DNA of 64,000 nt from Rhodococcus sp. IEGM 1381 (GTDB lineage Bacteria > Actinomycetota > Actinomycetes > Mycobacteriales > Mycobacteriaceae): positions 1 to 64,000 of the forward strand of contig NZ_JASHKQ010000018.1 in assembly GCF_030056795.1 (NCBI RefSeq), in the 5' to 3' direction. The translations under genes were made by a program, and so were the position numbers. Numbering within the stretch: the stretch's first letter is position 1; each line of letters opens with the position of its first letter. This document shows, in pieces, positions 16,278 to 26,083 of this stretch. The notes beneath the pieces were generated by a model. That model saw nothing but the letters and a program-made list of their open reading frames with translations. It did no database searches and was not told the DNA's origin.

Positions 16278-17033
16278 ATGAGTATCGGAACCCTGATTCT
16301 GCTCCGTCACGGCGAGAGCGAATGGAACGCGTCCAATCAGTTCACCGGATGGCAGGACGTGCGCCTCACCGCGAAGGGTGAGGCAGAAGGTAAGCGCGCC
16401 GGCGAGCTGATCAAGGACGCCGGCATTCTCCCGGACGTGCTGTACACCTCGCTGTTGCGCCGCGCGATCAGCACCGCGAACCTCGCCCTCGACGCTGCCG
16501 ATCGGCACTGGATCCCCGTCGTACGCGACTGGCGTCTGAACGAACGGCACTACGGCGCGCTGCAGGGATTGAACAAGGCCGAGACCAAGGACAAGTACGG
16601 CGACGAGCAGTTCATGCTGTGGCGTCGGAGCTACGACACGCCGCCGCCGCCCATCGAGATCGGGAGCCAATACAGCCAGGATGCAGACCCGCGCTACGCC
16701 GACCTCGACAGCGTTCCGCTCACCGAGTGCCTGAAGGACGTCGTCGATCGGTTCATCCCGTACTACGAGGACGTCATCGTCGCGGATCTGCTCGCAGGGA
16801 AGACTGTCATGGTGGCGGCGCACGGGAACTCGCTGCGCGCGCTGGTCAAGTACCTCGACAACATCTCCGACGACGACATCGCCGCGCTCAACATCCCGAC
16901 CGGCATTCCGCTGCAATACGACCTCGAGGCAGTCGACGGCAAGCTGACGCCCACCAACCCAGGCGGAACCTACCTCGACCCGGAAGCAGCGGCCGCGGGC
17001 GCTGCTGCCGTGGCAAACCAGGGCGGTAAGTAA
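16278..17033 (+). CDS. gpmA: 2,3-bisphosphoglycerate-dependent phosphoglycerate mutase
   Basis: A 251-residue glycolytic enzyme interconverting 3- and 2-phosphoglycerate. The phosphohistidine motif [10 protein letters not shown] has His11, the substrate loop NQFTGW follows, the conserved [12 protein letters not shown] block is intact, and the second histidine is in [11 protein letters not shown]. The length matches dPGM. Its position before senX3-regX3 matches gpm1 (Rv0489) in M. tuberculosis. A small CAGTTT/AAACTG hairpin after the stop (about 17054-17069) may end transcription. Confidence 0.96.
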   Translation: MSIGTLILLRHGESEWNASNQFTGWQDVRLTAKGEAEGKRAGELIKDAGILPDVLYTSLLRRAISTANLALDAADRHWIPVVRDWRLNERHYGALQGLNKAETKDKYGDEQFMLWRRSYDTPPPPIEIGSQYSQDADPRYADLDSVPLTECLKDVVDRFIPYYEDVIVADLLAGKTVMVAAHGNSLRALVKYLDNISDDDIAALNIPTGIPLQYDLEAVDGKLTPTNPGGTYLDPEAAAAGAAAVANQGGK

Positions 17034-17071
17034 CTCCGACGCGCACAAACCGGCAGTTTGTCGAAACTGAA

Positions 17072-17089
17072 GGTGAACGAACGAAGAAC
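17072..17089 (-). promoter_or_regulatory. Candidate PHO box (RegX3/PhoP-type) upstream of senX3
   Basis: On the minus strand this reads GTTCTTC-GTTC-GTTCACC: two heptamer units repeated at 11-nt spacing, the layout of actinobacterial PHO boxes. It ends about 80 nt before the senX3 start, where RegX3 autoregulation would be expected. One unit is exact to the usual GTTCACC form and the other is degenerate. Confidence 0.5.
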
Positions 17090-17170
17090 ACTGCCGACGA
17101 GGACTATGACGACCAGGGAAATGCCTGCACCCTGCGTATGTGAGCCGTCCATCGAACGTACGATTCCGGT

Positions 17171-18343
17171 GTGAGTGTCGCATCGGCCGTACTACTGGCA
17201 ATAGCCACGGCCTTCGTGGGATACCTCGTCGGCGGTGTTCTCATCCCGTACCTCAACACTCGACACTCGGAGCGTCGCCGCGCTACGTCCGGCCTGACGA
17301 TGTCGCAGGTACTGGACCTGATCGTGCTCGCGTCGGAGAGCGGCATCGCCGTCGTCGATCAGTTTCACGACGTCGTGCTGTCGAATCCACGGGCCGAGGA
17401 GCTCGGTTTGGTGCGTAATCGTTCCATCGACGAGCGCGCCTGGGCTGCTGCGACGAAAGTGCTGTCCGACGGCCATCCCGTCGAAGTCGATCTCAGCTCC
17501 AAGGCACCGCGACCGGGCCGCGACAAAATCGCCGTCCGGTGCGTCGCACGTCTGCTCAGCAAGGAAGACAAGCGCTTCGTGGTGCTCTTCGCCGACGACG
17601 ATTCCGAGCAGGTCCGGATGGAAGCGACCCGCCGCGACTTCGTGGCCAACGTCAGTCACGAGCTCAAGACACCCGTCGGTGCGATGAGCCTGCTGGCCGA
17701 GGCGCTGCTCGAGTCCGCGGACGATCCGGATTCCGTTCGGCACTTCGGCGGCAAGGTCGTCGCCGAATCCAAACGGCTGGGCAACATGGTGACCGAGCTG
17801 ATCGCGCTCTCGCGATTGCAAGGGGCCGAGAAGCTACCCGACCTCGATGTCGTCGATGTCGATACCGTCGTCAACGAGGCGATGGACCGCTCCAAGCTCG
17901 CCGCCGAGAACGCCGGCATTTCCGTAACCACCGATCACCCGAGCGGACTCGAAGTACTCGGCGACCAAGCACTATTGGTGACGGCGCTCGCCAACCTCAT
18001 TCAGAACGCGATCGCATATTCCTCCAACGGATCGCCCGTCTCGGTGAGCCGGGCACTGCGCGGCTCGCAGGTCGCGTTCGCCGTCACCGACCGCGGCATC
18101 GGCATCGCCAAAGCCGATCAGGAACGCGTCTTCGAGAGATTCTTCCGCGTCGACAAAGCTCGGTCGCGGGCCACCGGCGGCACAGGCCTGGGCCTGGCCA
18201 TCGCCAAACACGTCGCAGCCAACCACAACGGCAGCATCTCGCTGTGGAGCAAGCTGGGCACCGGATCCACCTTCACCCTCCAGATCCCCGCGTACTTCGA
18301 AGAAGAAGACGACGCTGCGGTTACAGAAAGAGAGAATCAGTGA
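17171..18343 (+). CDS. senX3: Two-component sensor histidine kinase SenX3
   Basis: A 390-residue membrane sensor with a short periplasmic N-terminus and one clear hydrophobic segment (about residues 5-27), a PAS-like region (about 45-140), the H-box [11 protein letters not shown] with phospho-acceptor His163, and a full HATPase domain (N-box [29 protein letters not shown]). In mycobacteria SenX3-RegX3 controls phosphate-limitation genes. The GTG start at 17171 gives the family N-terminus. It overlaps regX3 by 4 nt. Confidence 0.93.
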   Translation: MSVASAVLLAIATAFVGYLVGGVLIPYLNTRHSERRRATSGLTMSQVLDLIVLASESGIAVVDQFHDVVLSNPRAEELGLVRNRSIDERAWAAATKVLSDGHPVEVDLSSKAPRPGRDKIAVRCVARLLSKEDKRFVVLFADDDSEQVRMEATRRDFVANVSHELKTPVGAMSLLAEALLESADDPDSVRHFGGKVVAESKRLGNMVTELIALSRLQGAEKLPDLDVVDVDTVVNEAMDRSKLAAENAGISVTTDHPSGLEVLGDQALLVTALANLIQNAIAYSSNGSPVSVSRALRGSQVAFAVTDRGIGIAKADQERVFERFFRVDKARSRATGGTGLGLAIAKHVAANHNGSISLWSKLGTGSTFTLQIPAYFEEEDDAAVTERENQ

Positions 18344-19029
18344 CCAACGTTCTGATCGTGGAAGACGAAGAGTCGTTGGCCGATCCACTGGCCTTCCTGC
18401 TCCGCAAAGAAGGGTTCGAGGCCACCGTCGTCGGCGACGGACCGTCGGCACTGGCCGAATTCGATCGTGCCGGAGCGGACATCGTGTTGCTCGATCTCAT
18501 GCTCCCCGGGATGAGCGGCACCGACGTGTGCAAGCAATTGCGCTCGCGCTCAGGCGTTCCCGTCATCATGGTGACCGCACGCGACAGCGAGATCGACAAG
18601 GTGGTCGGCCTCGAACTGGGAGCCGACGACTACGTCACCAAGCCCTACTCGGCACGCGAGCTCATCGCCCGCATCCGCGCGGTACTGCGCCGGGGCTCCG
18701 ACGCCGAGGTCGACGGCGGAGTCGACACCGGAGTGCTCGAGGCCGGACCGGTGCGAATGGACGTCGAACGCCATGTGGTGATGGTGGGATCCGAGCAGAT
18801 CACGTTGCCGCTCAAGGAATTCGACCTGCTCGAGTACCTGCTGCGCAACTCCGGTCGCGTGCTCACCCGCGGGCAGTTGATCGACCGCGTGTGGGGAGCC
18901 GACTATGTGGGCGACACCAAGACACTGGACGTGCACGTGAAGCGACTGCGCTCCAAGATCGAAACCGACCCGGCCAAGCCGGAGCATTTGGTCACGGTGC
19001 GAGGCTTGGGCTACAAGCTGGAAGGGTAG
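18340..19029 (+). CDS. regX3: Two-component response regulator RegX3
   Basis: A 229-residue OmpR/PhoB-family response regulator. The acidic pocket is VEDEE at the N-terminus, the phospho-acceptor is Asp52 (VLLDLMLPG) and the switch lysine lies in DDYVTKPYS. The C-terminal winged helix ends with the usual VRGLGYKLE. The frame is open upstream, but GTG 18340 overlaps the senX3 stop (GTGA) and yields the correct N-terminus. It should bind PHO-box-like direct repeats such as the one before senX3. Confidence 0.94.
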   Translation: MTNVLIVEDEESLADPLAFLLRKEGFEATVVGDGPSALAEFDRAGADIVLLDLMLPGMSGTDVCKQLRSRSGVPVIMVTARDSEIDKVVGLELGADDYVTKPYSARELIARIRAVLRRGSDAEVDGGVDTGVLEAGPVRMDVERHVVMVGSEQITLPLKEFDLLEYLLRNSGRVLTRGQLIDRVWGADYVGDTKTLDVHVKRLRSKIETDPAKPEHLVTVRGLGYKLEG

Positions 19030-19105
19030 TGCCGGTAACGACCTCTCTCTGAAGGTTTAAGATTCAAGTACAACTGACGAATCCGATGACGAGAGAAGTG
19101 ATTGC

Positions 19106-20131
19106 ATGAAGGCCTTACAGTATCGAACCATCGGCTCACGCCCGGAACTGGTCGATGTCGAGAAGCCGACGCCCACAGCGTCGGAAATCCTGCTGCGAGT
19201 GACGGCCGCAGGAGCCTGTCACTCGGACGAGTTCATCATGGGCGTCTCCGAGGAGGAGTACTTCTTCAAGCCGGTTCCGCTGACACTTGGCCACGAGGTG
19301 GCGGGCGTCGTCGAAGCCATCGGTGAGGGCGTGACCGACGTCGAGATCGGCGAGTCGGTCATCGTGTACGGACCGTGGGGCTGTGGACGCTGTTATCACT
19401 GCGCCAAGGGCGACGAGATGAATTGCGAGAAGGGGATGCGCGCGCCTGGCATCTTCAGCAACGGTGGCATGGCCGAATACATGATTGTCGACGACGCCCG
19501 CCACCTGGTCCCGCTCGGCGACCTCGATCCCGTCACCAGCGTCTCGCTGACCGATGCGGGCTTGACGCCGTACCGGGCGGTCAAGTCGGCGCTGGACAAG
19601 CTCACGCCGGGCACCACTGCCGTCGTCATCGGTGCCGGCGGACTCGGCCACGTGGCGATCCAGTTACTCAAGGCCTTGACTCAGTCGACCGTCGTTGCTC
19701 TCGACCTCGGCGACAAGCAACTCGAATTCGCCACGGAAGTCGGCGCGGATCACGTGTATCGGTCCGAGCCCGGTGCAGCCGATTCCGTCAAGCAACTCAC
19801 TCGTGGACTCGGCGCAGACGTCGTTTTCGATTTCGTCGGTATTCAGCCCACCGCAGACCTCGCCGCGGCCATGGTGTCCACCGCAGGACGCATTGTGGTG
19901 GTGGGAGTTGCTAGCGGCGCAGTCCCGATCGGCCAGCGCACGGTTCCTCTCGATGTGACCGGCCGTGCGATCAACTGGGGTTCGCGTGCCGAGTTGATGG
20001 AGGTGGTCGAACTCGCGAAGCGGGGTGCCATCGTGATCCATGTCGAGCGATACAGCCTCGACGACGCTACGGACGCCTACGACAAACTGCACGCCGGCGA
20101 AATCAGGGGCCGCGCGGTCATCGTTCCCTGA
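19106..20131 (+). CDS. Zinc-dependent alcohol dehydrogenase (MDR superfamily)
   Basis: A 341-residue medium-chain dehydrogenase. Catalytic zinc ligands are Cys38 (GACHSDEF) and His63 (GHEVAG). The structural-zinc cysteines are C93, C96, C99 and C107 (CGRCYHC...C). The Rossmann motif GAGGLGHVAIQ follows, and D-L-G-D after the second strand favours NAD. The substrate is probably a primary or secondary alcohol but is unknown. GAGAGAAG supports the ATG at 19106. It is followed by a bidirectional terminator. Confidence 0.92.
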   Translation: MKALQYRTIGSRPELVDVEKPTPTASEILLRVTAAGACHSDEFIMGVSEEEYFFKPVPLTLGHEVAGVVEAIGEGVTDVEIGESVIVYGPWGCGRCYHCAKGDEMNCEKGMRAPGIFSNGGMAEYMIVDDARHLVPLGDLDPVTSVSLTDAGLTPYRAVKSALDKLTPGTTAVVIGAGGLGHVAIQLLKALTQSTVVALDLGDKQLEFATEVGADHVYRSEPGAADSVKQLTRGLGADVVFDFVGIQPTADLAAAMVSTAGRIVVVGVASGAVPIGQRTVPLDVTGRAINWGSRAELMEVVELAKRGAIVIHVERYSLDDATDAYDKLHAGEIRGRAVIVP

Positions 20132-20145
20132 CACACGGCTCGATC

Positions 20146-20190
20146 GTGAGCGGAAATCGTATCGGGCCCTGCTACGAAGTTTCCGCTCAC
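20146..20190. terminator. Bidirectional terminator between convergent genes
   Basis: Perfect 11-nt arms GTGAGCGGAAA (20146-20156) and TTTCCGCTCAC (20180-20190), with an inner CGTA/TACG pairing. The A-tract and T-tract at the inner ends suit termination on both strands between the dehydrogenase and the minus-strand gene. Confidence 0.8.
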
Positions 20191-20206
20191 CTGCGGCGAA
20201 GCCGGT

Positions 20207-20959
20207 CTAACGGCGCTGGGCCCCACGAGTCGCCGGATGCACTGCGATCAAACCCAATCCACGGCGACGCTTGCACAGCGATGCCAGTTCGTCGTAGGCC
20301 GCCTTGCCGAGCAGTTCCGTCAATTCCGGCTTGTAGGACTCGAACACCTGCTTCGCGCCGACGTGAGCATCGGGTGAGCCGGAGCAGTACCAGTGCAGAT
20401 CGAGACCGCCCTCGCCCCAGCCGCGTCGGTCGTATTCGCCGATGGTGGTCTTGAGAATCTCTGAGCCGTCCGGCCGCGTCACCCAGTCCTGGGTGCGCCG
20501 GATCGGCAGCTGCCAGCACACATCAGGCTTGACCTCGAGCGGCTCGATGCCCTTGCGCAGCGCCATCGAGTGCAGCGCGCACCCGATGCCGCCCTCGAAT
20601 CCGGGACGGTTCTGGAAGATGCACGCGCCCTTGTAGCGGCGCGTACGCAGCGACTGCTCGTCGTGGAGATCGTCGTATTCGACGTATCCCTTCTTGCCCA
20701 GACCCTTGTCCATGAGCTGCCAGTCCTGCGGGGTGAGCAACTTCACCGACTCGTCGAGCTTGCGCTTGTCGTCGTCGTCGGACAGGAATGCGCCGTGCGA
20801 GCAGCACCCGTCGTCAGGCCTGCCCTCGACGGTTCCCTGGCATGCCGGAGTGCCGAACACGCAGGTCCAGTTGGACAAGAGCCACGTCAGATCGGCGGCG
20901 ATCAAGTGTTCCGAATTGTCTGGATCAGGGAATTCGACCCATTCTCGTGGGAAATCCAT
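20207..20959 (-). CDS. Conserved cysteine-rich protein (Rv0495c-like)
   Basis: A protein of about 250 residues with no membrane segments and eight cysteines, many in conserved-looking contexts: [10 protein letters not shown] (33, 40), GCCSHG (52-53), GACIF (113), GCALH (127), VCWQLP (148) and WYCSG (192). The pattern suggests a metal or Fe-S site, which I cannot prove. The ATG at 20959 has GAGGT upstream; GTG 21004 would add 15 residues. It is divergent from ppx, exactly as Rv0495c is from Rv0496. No function is assigned. Confidence 0.7.
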   Translation of the reverse strand: MDFPREWVEFPDPDNSEHLIAADLTWLLSNWTCVFGTPACQGTVEGRPDDGCCSHGAFLSDDDDKRKLDESVKLLTPQDWQLMDKGLGKKGYVEYDDLHDEQSLRTRRYKGACIFQNRPGFEGGIGCALHSMALRKGIEPLEVKPDVCWQLPIRRTQDWVTRPDGSEILKTTIGEYDRRGWGEGGLDLHWYCSGSPDAHVGAKQVFESYKPELTELLGKAAYDELASLCKRRRGLGLIAVHPATRGAQRR

Positions 20960-21037
20960 CTCGACCTCTGCAGCGAACGGTGGCTGCTCACGACCTGCTG
21001 TCACAAACGACGACGCTAGACCCAGTACCGTGGACCT

Positions 21038-21991
21038 GTGCGATTAGGGGTGCTCGATGTCGGTAGCAACACGGTGCATCTACTTGTCGTGGACGCCCAC
21101 CGTGGCGCTCACCCCACCCCCATGAGCTCGAGCAAGGCGACACTGCGCCTCTCCGAGAACACCGATGCGTACGGAAACATCACCCCTGCGGGCGCGGATC
21201 GCCTCGTGAACGAGGTTCGTGAGTTCGCAGCCATCGCCGAGCGGTCGGGCTGCAGTGAGCTGATGGCATTCGCCACCTCCGCAGTGCGCGACGCCTACAA
21301 CTCCGAGGACGTACTCGCCCGAGTACTCGCCGAAACCGGAGTTTCCCTGCAGACACTGTCCGGCGTCGATGAGGCGCGGCTGACATTTCTCGCGGTGCGA
21401 CGCTGGTACGGCTGGTCTGCCGGCCGCATTCTCGGACTCGACATCGGCGGCGGATCGCTCGAACTGGCCAGCGGCAGCGACGAGAATCCGGACGTCGCAT
21501 TCTCTCTGCAACTCGGTGCCGGTCGCCTCACCCGCGATTGGCTCGACGAGGATCCACCGGGCAAGCGTCGTATCGCGGTTCTCCGGGATTGGCTGGACGC
21601 GGAGTTGGCGACCCCCGCCAAGGAGTTGCTCGCGGCCGGTGACGCCGACCGGGCCGTGGGAACGTCGAAGACATTCCGTTCGTTGGCTCGCTTGACCGGT
21701 GCTGCGCCCTCCGCGGCCGGTCCCAGGGTGACGCGGACGCTCACTGCGAGCGGCTTGAGGCAACTCATAGCCTTCATATCGCGGATGACGGCCGCCGACC
21801 GTGCAGAATTGGAAGGCGTCAGCGCCGACAGGTCGCCACAACTGGTGGCCGGGGCATTGGTAGCGGAGGCGAGCATGCGGGCATTGTCGGTGGAGTCACT
21901 CGAGATCTGCCCGTGGGCGCTGAGGGAAGGTTTGATTTTGAGGAAGCTGGACACCGAAACCGACGGCGATCTGGTGGGGAGTTCGAGATGA
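21038..21991 (+). CDS. Ppx/GppA-family phosphatase (exopolyphosphatase-like)
   Basis: A 317-residue actin/Hsp70-fold phosphatase. The first phosphate loop is [13 protein letters not shown], the second is [13 protein letters not shown], and the [10 protein letters not shown] segment is typical. The single-domain length matches the short actinobacterial Ppx1 group (Rv0496), which hydrolyses short-chain polyphosphate; GppA-like activity on pppGpp is the alternative. The downstream gene starts inside its stop codon. Confidence 0.88.
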   Translation: MRLGVLDVGSNTVHLLVVDAHRGAHPTPMSSSKATLRLSENTDAYGNITPAGADRLVNEVREFAAIAERSGCSELMAFATSAVRDAYNSEDVLARVLAETGVSLQTLSGVDEARLTFLAVRRWYGWSAGRILGLDIGGGSLELASGSDENPDVAFSLQLGAGRLTRDWLDEDPPGKRRIAVLRDWLDAELATPAKELLAAGDADRAVGTSKTFRSLARLTGAAPSAAGPRVTRTLTASGLRQLIAFISRMTAADRAELEGVSADRSPQLVAGALVAEASMRALSVESLEICPWALREGLILRKLDTETDGDLVGSSR

Positions 21992-23124
21992 GCGAGAACA
22001 ATCCAGAAGACACCGGACAGATCTCGGTTGCCGAGCTGTTGGCCCGAAACGGCCAGCAGACGAACCTGAGTACAGGTGGACGCCGTCGCCGAGGCGTCAA
22101 GGGTGGCATCTCCGTCGCAGAGCTCACCGGTGAAATCCCGGTCGTCCGGGACGAGCCGGGCAGCCGTAGCGCCCCGGTGGTCGACGCACCTGCTCCGCCC
22201 CCGGCCGACCGCGACACGCCGACCCCTGCTCGAGCTGAGGACGACGACGACCGCGCCACGTCCGACGATGCGCCCGCTTTCCCGTCCTCGCGCCCGCAAC
22301 CGGCCCGGCCGCAGAGCTCTCGCCCGACCGCGTATCAACCGGTGGGTAGGCGCGAGAAGCAACAGCCCGAGCCCGAACTGCTGTCCGGCTCCACCACGGT
22401 GGCCGGTGACCTGCTGAACCGGTCGCACGACGACACCGAGCGCGGTCATCGCCCGGCTGCACCGACGACGCCGCCGGATCGGCCGCCGTACGGATCCACC
22501 GCGGCCGAACAGGGACGGAACCGCAAGCCCGCAGGATTCACCGCGCCGCGCCAGGTCGAGGTGGCCGAGCCCAACACCGACGTCACTCCGCGAGCAGCGG
22601 TGATCGACGTCGACGACGTCGCCAAGACGGCGGTGTCTGCGCGCATTGCGCGCACGGACGATACGGAATCCGATACGACGGGCAAGGTCGCTTCCACCGA
22701 CGCACCCGAGACATCCGCTGCCACCGAGGCCGTCGATCTCGTCGAGACGGATTCAGAGCGCGACGCCGAGGAGGACACTGCTGCGGCACCGGAGACCGAG
22801 GCCGACGCGAGCCCCGCAACCCGATCCGGCCGCCGTGCTTCGGCCGCCAGGGGCAAGGGCGGCGCCGTTCGGCAGTGGCTCGTGCTCGTCGGTCAGGCAG
22901 TGGTGGCCATCGTCGTCGGCGCATTGCTGTTCAAGGGCTTCGAGCAACTGTGGGACGTGCTGCCATGGGTCGCCCTGGTGCTGTCGGTGCTGGTGATCGT
23001 CGGTCTTGTTGCAGTGGTGAGAATTCTGCGGCGCACCGACGATCTGATATCGATCGTCATCGCGATCGCCGTGGGTGTGTTCGTGACGCTCGGCCCGCTC
23101 GCCTTCCAGCTCAGTACCGGCTGA
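21988..23124 (+). CDS. Membrane protein with long disordered N-terminus (Rv0497-like)
   Basis: A 378-residue protein. [11 protein letters not shown] and [11 protein letters not shown] form a repeated motif near the N-terminus (about residues 11 and 37), then a long Pro/Ser/Thr/Asp-rich stretch runs to about residue 290. Two or three C-terminal hydrophobic helices follow. The ATG at 21988 overlaps the ppx stop (ATGA); the open frame upstream is ppx antiphase sequence. The position matches Rv0497. The cytoplasmic tail could be a scaffold or phosphorylation target, but no function is known. Confidence 0.75.
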   Translation: MSENNPEDTGQISVAELLARNGQQTNLSTGGRRRRGVKGGISVAELTGEIPVVRDEPGSRSAPVVDAPAPPPADRDTPTPARAEDDDDRATSDDAPAFPSSRPQPARPQSSRPTAYQPVGRREKQQPEPELLSGSTTVAGDLLNRSHDDTERGHRPAAPTTPPDRPPYGSTAAEQGRNRKPAGFTAPRQVEVAEPNTDVTPRAAVIDVDDVAKTAVSARIARTDDTESDTTGKVASTDAPETSAATEAVDLVETDSERDAEEDTAAAPETEADASPATRSGRRASAARGKGGAVRQWLVLVGQAVVAIVVGALLFKGFEQLWDVLPWVALVLSVLVIVGLVAVVRILRRTDDLISIVIAIAVGVFVTLGPLAFQLSTG

Positions 23125-23136
23125 GCTGGAACCACG

Positions 23137-23979
23137 ATGGCTGCGCAGCGAATACACGTTGGACTGTCCACGGCATCGGTGTACCCACAGAACACCGAGG
23201 CGGCTTTTCGGTACGCAGCCGAACTCGGCTACGACGGCGTGGAACTGATGGTGTGGGCCGAGTCGGTCAGCCAGGACGTCGACGCGGTGGCCGCACTCTC
23301 TCGGGAGTATTCGATTCCGGTTCAGGCCATCCACGCGCCGTGTCTGCTGATCTCGCAGCGAGTGTGGGGCTCGGATCCGATCGCCAAACTGGCCCGGTCG
23401 GTCGAGGTGGCCGAGAAGCTCGGTTCGGCTACGGTCGTCGTGCATCCGCCGTTCCGCTGGCAACGTAAGTACAGCGAGGGCTTCGCCGATCAGGTAGCGG
23501 AACTGGAAGCGAACTCGCACGTGGTGGTCGCCGTCGAGAACATGTTTCCGATGCGTGCCGACAGGTTCTTCGGACGCAAGGAGAAATCGGCGCAGCGACT
23601 GGAACGACGAGGTGGTCCGGGAGCCGCCCTGTCGGCGTTCTCCCCGTCGTACGACCCGACGGACGTCGGGCACGGTCATTACACCCTCGACCTCTCGCAC
23701 ACGGCCACCGCGGGCTCGGACGCCATCGAGATGCTCGATCGGATGGGCGAGGGCATCGCACACCTGCATTTGGCCGACGGCCGAGGCGCGTCCGTCGACG
23801 AGCATCTGATCCCCGGGCACGGCAGTCAGCCGTGCGTCGAGGTGTGCACCGAGCTGGTTCGTCGCGGCTTCGATGGCCAGGCGGTGATCGAGATCAACAC
23901 GCAGAACGCGCGCACCGTGCCCGAGCGGTCGTCGATGCTCGACCAAGCCCTGCAGTTCGCCCGTACACACCTGTCCTGA
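23137..23979 (+). CDS. Sugar phosphate isomerase/epimerase family protein
   Basis: A 280-residue AP-endonuclease-2-type TIM barrel (xylose isomerase-like). Acidic and histidine metal ligands are recognisable in ELMVWAES, VVVHPPF, VAVENMF and the C-terminal VIEINTQ. The family includes isomerases, epimerases and endonuclease IV-like enzymes, and the substrate here is unknown. It matches Rv0498 by position and continues the ppx operon after 12 nt. Confidence 0.82.
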   Translation: MAAQRIHVGLSTASVYPQNTEAAFRYAAELGYDGVELMVWAESVSQDVDAVAALSREYSIPVQAIHAPCLLISQRVWGSDPIAKLARSVEVAEKLGSATVVVHPPFRWQRKYSEGFADQVAELEANSHVVVAVENMFPMRADRFFGRKEKSAQRLERRGGPGAALSAFSPSYDPTDVGHGHYTLDLSHTATAGSDAIEMLDRMGEGIAHLHLADGRGASVDEHLIPGHGSQPCVEVCTELVRRGFDGQAVIEINTQNARTVPERSSMLDQALQFARTHLS

Positions 23980-24001
23980 GGTCGCCGGTAAGTTGTTCGG
24001 A

Positions 24002-24859
24002 ATGAGTTCCGTCAGCCCGTTCAAAGCCGCCACCACCCTCACCGCGCTCGACGTCACCGCCGACTCCGCGTCGTTCGCAGGCGCGATCGACTCCACCTGG
24101 ACCATCGGTCCCAAGGTGCACGGCGGGGCGATGCTCGCCGTCTGCGCGGCAGCAGCGCGTCAGCAGATTGTCAGGACCGACCCGGAGCAGTCCGAGATCC
24201 AGCCGCTCGCGGTGAGCGTCAGCTACCTGGCCGCTCCCGATCCCGGCGAGGTTGCGCTGACGACGGTGGTGCGCAAGCGCGGTCGCCAGGTTTCCCACGT
24301 CGACGTCGAACTCACCCAGGCCGGACGCGTTGCCGTGCGGGCGGTGGTGACCCTCGGTCGTCCCGATTCCGACGAACCTCACCACGAGACACCGACGTCG
24401 CTGGCGTCGATGGCCACCTCGCCGCCCGCAGAGACCCTCGCGGTGGCAGGCGATCATCCGATGGCGTCCATCGTGCACGTCGCCAAGGGCTGTGAGATGC
24501 GTATCGACGCGTCCTCGGCGTCGTTCCTGACCGGCGCGACGGGCGAGGCGGAGATTCGGTTGTGGGTGCGCCCCTTCGCGGGCGACGAGGCCGACATCGA
24601 CACCGCGGTGCTGTTCGCACTGATGACCGGCGACATCTCGGCTCCGGTGACCATGAACCGCGGAATGTTCGGTTGGGCTCCGACCGTGCAGTTGACGACC
24701 TACCTGCGGCACCGTCCTGCGCCGGGGTGGCTGCGCGTGGCGGCGACCAGCAGCGTCATCGGCAGCACGTGGTTCGAGGAGGACCATGTGGTGCTGGATT
24801 CGACCGGTGCCGTCGTAGTGCAGAGCAGACAGTTGGCGATGGTGCCGCGCTCGAACTGA
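24002..24859 (+). CDS. Thioesterase-like (hotdog-fold) protein
   Basis: A 285-residue protein with two hotdog-like halves, as in acyl-CoA thioesterase TesB/PF13622 relatives. WTIGPKVHGGAMLAV carries the usual entry helix of the N-terminal hotdog. It is located like Rv0499. ATG 24002 is preferred over the TTG at 23993. The acyl substrate is unknown. It follows the isomerase gene by 22 nt and precedes proC, all on one strand. Confidence 0.75.
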   Translation: MSSVSPFKAATTLTALDVTADSASFAGAIDSTWTIGPKVHGGAMLAVCAAAARQQIVRTDPEQSEIQPLAVSVSYLAAPDPGEVALTTVVRKRGRQVSHVDVELTQAGRVAVRAVVTLGRPDSDEPHHETPTSLASMATSPPAETLAVAGDHPMASIVHVAKGCEMRIDASSASFLTGATGEAEIRLWVRPFAGDEADIDTAVLFALMTGDISAPVTMNRGMFGWAPTVQLTTYLRHRPAPGWLRVAATSSVIGSTWFEEDHVVLDSTGAVVVQSRQLAMVPRSN

Positions 24860-24877
24860 CATGGCAGGCTTGGCCGC

Positions 24878-25693
24878 ATGACGAGAATTGCAGTGATCGG
24901 CGGCGGACGGATCGGCGAGGCGTTGATTGCGGGACTCCTCGAGTCCGGCCATGCAGTGCGCGATCTGGTGGTCGCCGAGAAGTCCGAGGCCCGCGCCAAG
25001 GAGATCGCGAAGGAATTCGGTGTCCTGACCACCACCGTCGGCGACGCGTCCGAGGGGGCCGACGTGATCGTGCTTGCGGTCAAGCCGGCCGACGTCGAGG
25101 CGGCACTGACCGAGATCACCAAGATCGAGCTCGACGGCGATCGCGAACAACTCATTGTCTCGCTGGCCGCAGGCGTCCCCACCACGAAATTCGAGCCCAA
25201 GCTCCCCGCCGGCTTCCCTGTCGTTCGGGTCATGCCCAACACCCCGATGCTCGTAGGGGAGGGCGTCAGCGTGTTGGCTCCGGGCAAGTACGCGCGCGCC
25301 GAGCACCTCGAGCTGGTCCGCTCCATCCTCTCGGCCGTCGGCAAGGTCGTGGTGGTCAAGGAACATCAGCTCGACGCCGTGACGGCCGTATCAGGGTCGG
25401 GTCCGGCCTATTTCTTCCTGGTGGCCGAGGCCATGATCGACGCGGGAGTGGGCCTGGGATTGGCCCGCGACGTGGCGTCGGCGCTCGTGGTTCAGACGAT
25501 GGTGGGGGCCGGGGCGATGCTGGATCGGTCCGACGAGAGTGCGAACGAGCTCAGATACGCCGTGACCTCGCCGGGCGGTACGACGGCCGCAGCAGTGCGA
25601 GAATTGGAACGAAATGGCCTTCGAGCAGCGTTTTTCGATGCTCTCGGTGCTGCCAACGCCCGATCGATTGAGATGGGCATCACAGCAGATTGA
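24878..25693 (+). CDS. proC: Pyrroline-5-carboxylate reductase
   Basis: A 271-residue NAD(P)H-dependent enzyme for the last step of proline synthesis. The Rossmann motif is VIGGGRIGEAL, the mid-domain motif VRVMPNTPMLVGEG is intact, and the C-terminal signature (AVSGSGPAYFFL, then LRYAVTSPGGTT) is complete. The length is standard. It matches Rv0500 in position, and the small HTH gene downstream is the usual neighbour. Confidence 0.95.
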   Translation: MTRIAVIGGGRIGEALIAGLLESGHAVRDLVVAEKSEARAKEIAKEFGVLTTTVGDASEGADVIVLAVKPADVEAALTEITKIELDGDREQLIVSLAAGVPTTKFEPKLPAGFPVVRVMPNTPMLVGEGVSVLAPGKYARAEHLELVRSILSAVGKVVVVKEHQLDAVTAVSGSGPAYFFLVAEAMIDAGVGLGLARDVASALVVQTMVGAGAMLDRSDESANELRYAVTSPGGTTAAAVRELERNGLRAAFFDALGAANARSIEMGITAD

Positions 25694-25769
25694 AAAATCT
25701 TTTCCCCACTCCCGTCGCAGTAACCCCATCTGTCCCTATAGGCTCGGGGGCAGCACGTGCGTGTCTGTT

Positions 25770-25791
25770 CGGCAGGAGGGGAAGCCTGCCG
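25770..25791 (+). terminator. Small hairpin between proC and the HTH gene
   Basis: CGGCAGG (25770-25776) pairs with CCTGCCG (25785-25791) around an 8-nt loop, 30 nt before the HTH start. It may be a leader hairpin rather than a terminator. The preceding CTATAGG (25737-25743) could be a -10 element for the HTH gene. Confidence 0.35.
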
Positions 25792-25820
25792 CATGAGACG
25801 TGCCGGAGGTATGTGGATTT

Positions 25821-26057
25821 ATGGCGTCTATAAACAAGCCGTCCAAGGGTTCGTCCCCGGATGGTCAACCGGCTCTGGCCGGAACGCAGTTCCTCACTGT
25901 CGCCGAAGTGGCGACGTTGATGAGGGTTTCGAAAATGACCGTGTACCGGCTGGTACACGGCGGAGAATTGCCCGCTGTACGAGTGGGTCGGTCTTTTCGT
26001 GTGCACGCCAAGGCGGTTCACGACTATCTCGAGACCTCGTACTTCGACGCAGGCTAG
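25821..26057 (+). CDS. Small BldC/excisionase-type HTH DNA-binding protein (Rv0500A-like)
   Basis: A 78-residue protein with one MerR-like winged HTH: FLTVAEVATLMRVSKMTVYR, then GGELPAVRVGRSFRVHA. GGAGGT at 25805-25810 sets the ATG at 25821; the earlier GTG at 25800 lies before that site. Relatives are one-domain regulators that bind DNA as oligomers. The position between proC and the bS22 gene matches Rv0500A, and its targets are not known. Confidence 0.85.
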   Translation: MASINKPSKGSSPDGQPALAGTQFLTVAEVATLMRVSKMTVYRLVHGGELPAVRVGRSFRVHAKAVHDYLETSYFDAG

Positions 26058-26083
26058 TAGTGCACGCGGGGCCGGTTTCGTAA

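Noticed and set aside
14915..16279. 454-codon minus-strand frame opposite the LtrA-family gene
   Set aside because: The plus strand has LtrA family motifs and membrane helices; the minus frame is Asp/Arg/His-rich noise.
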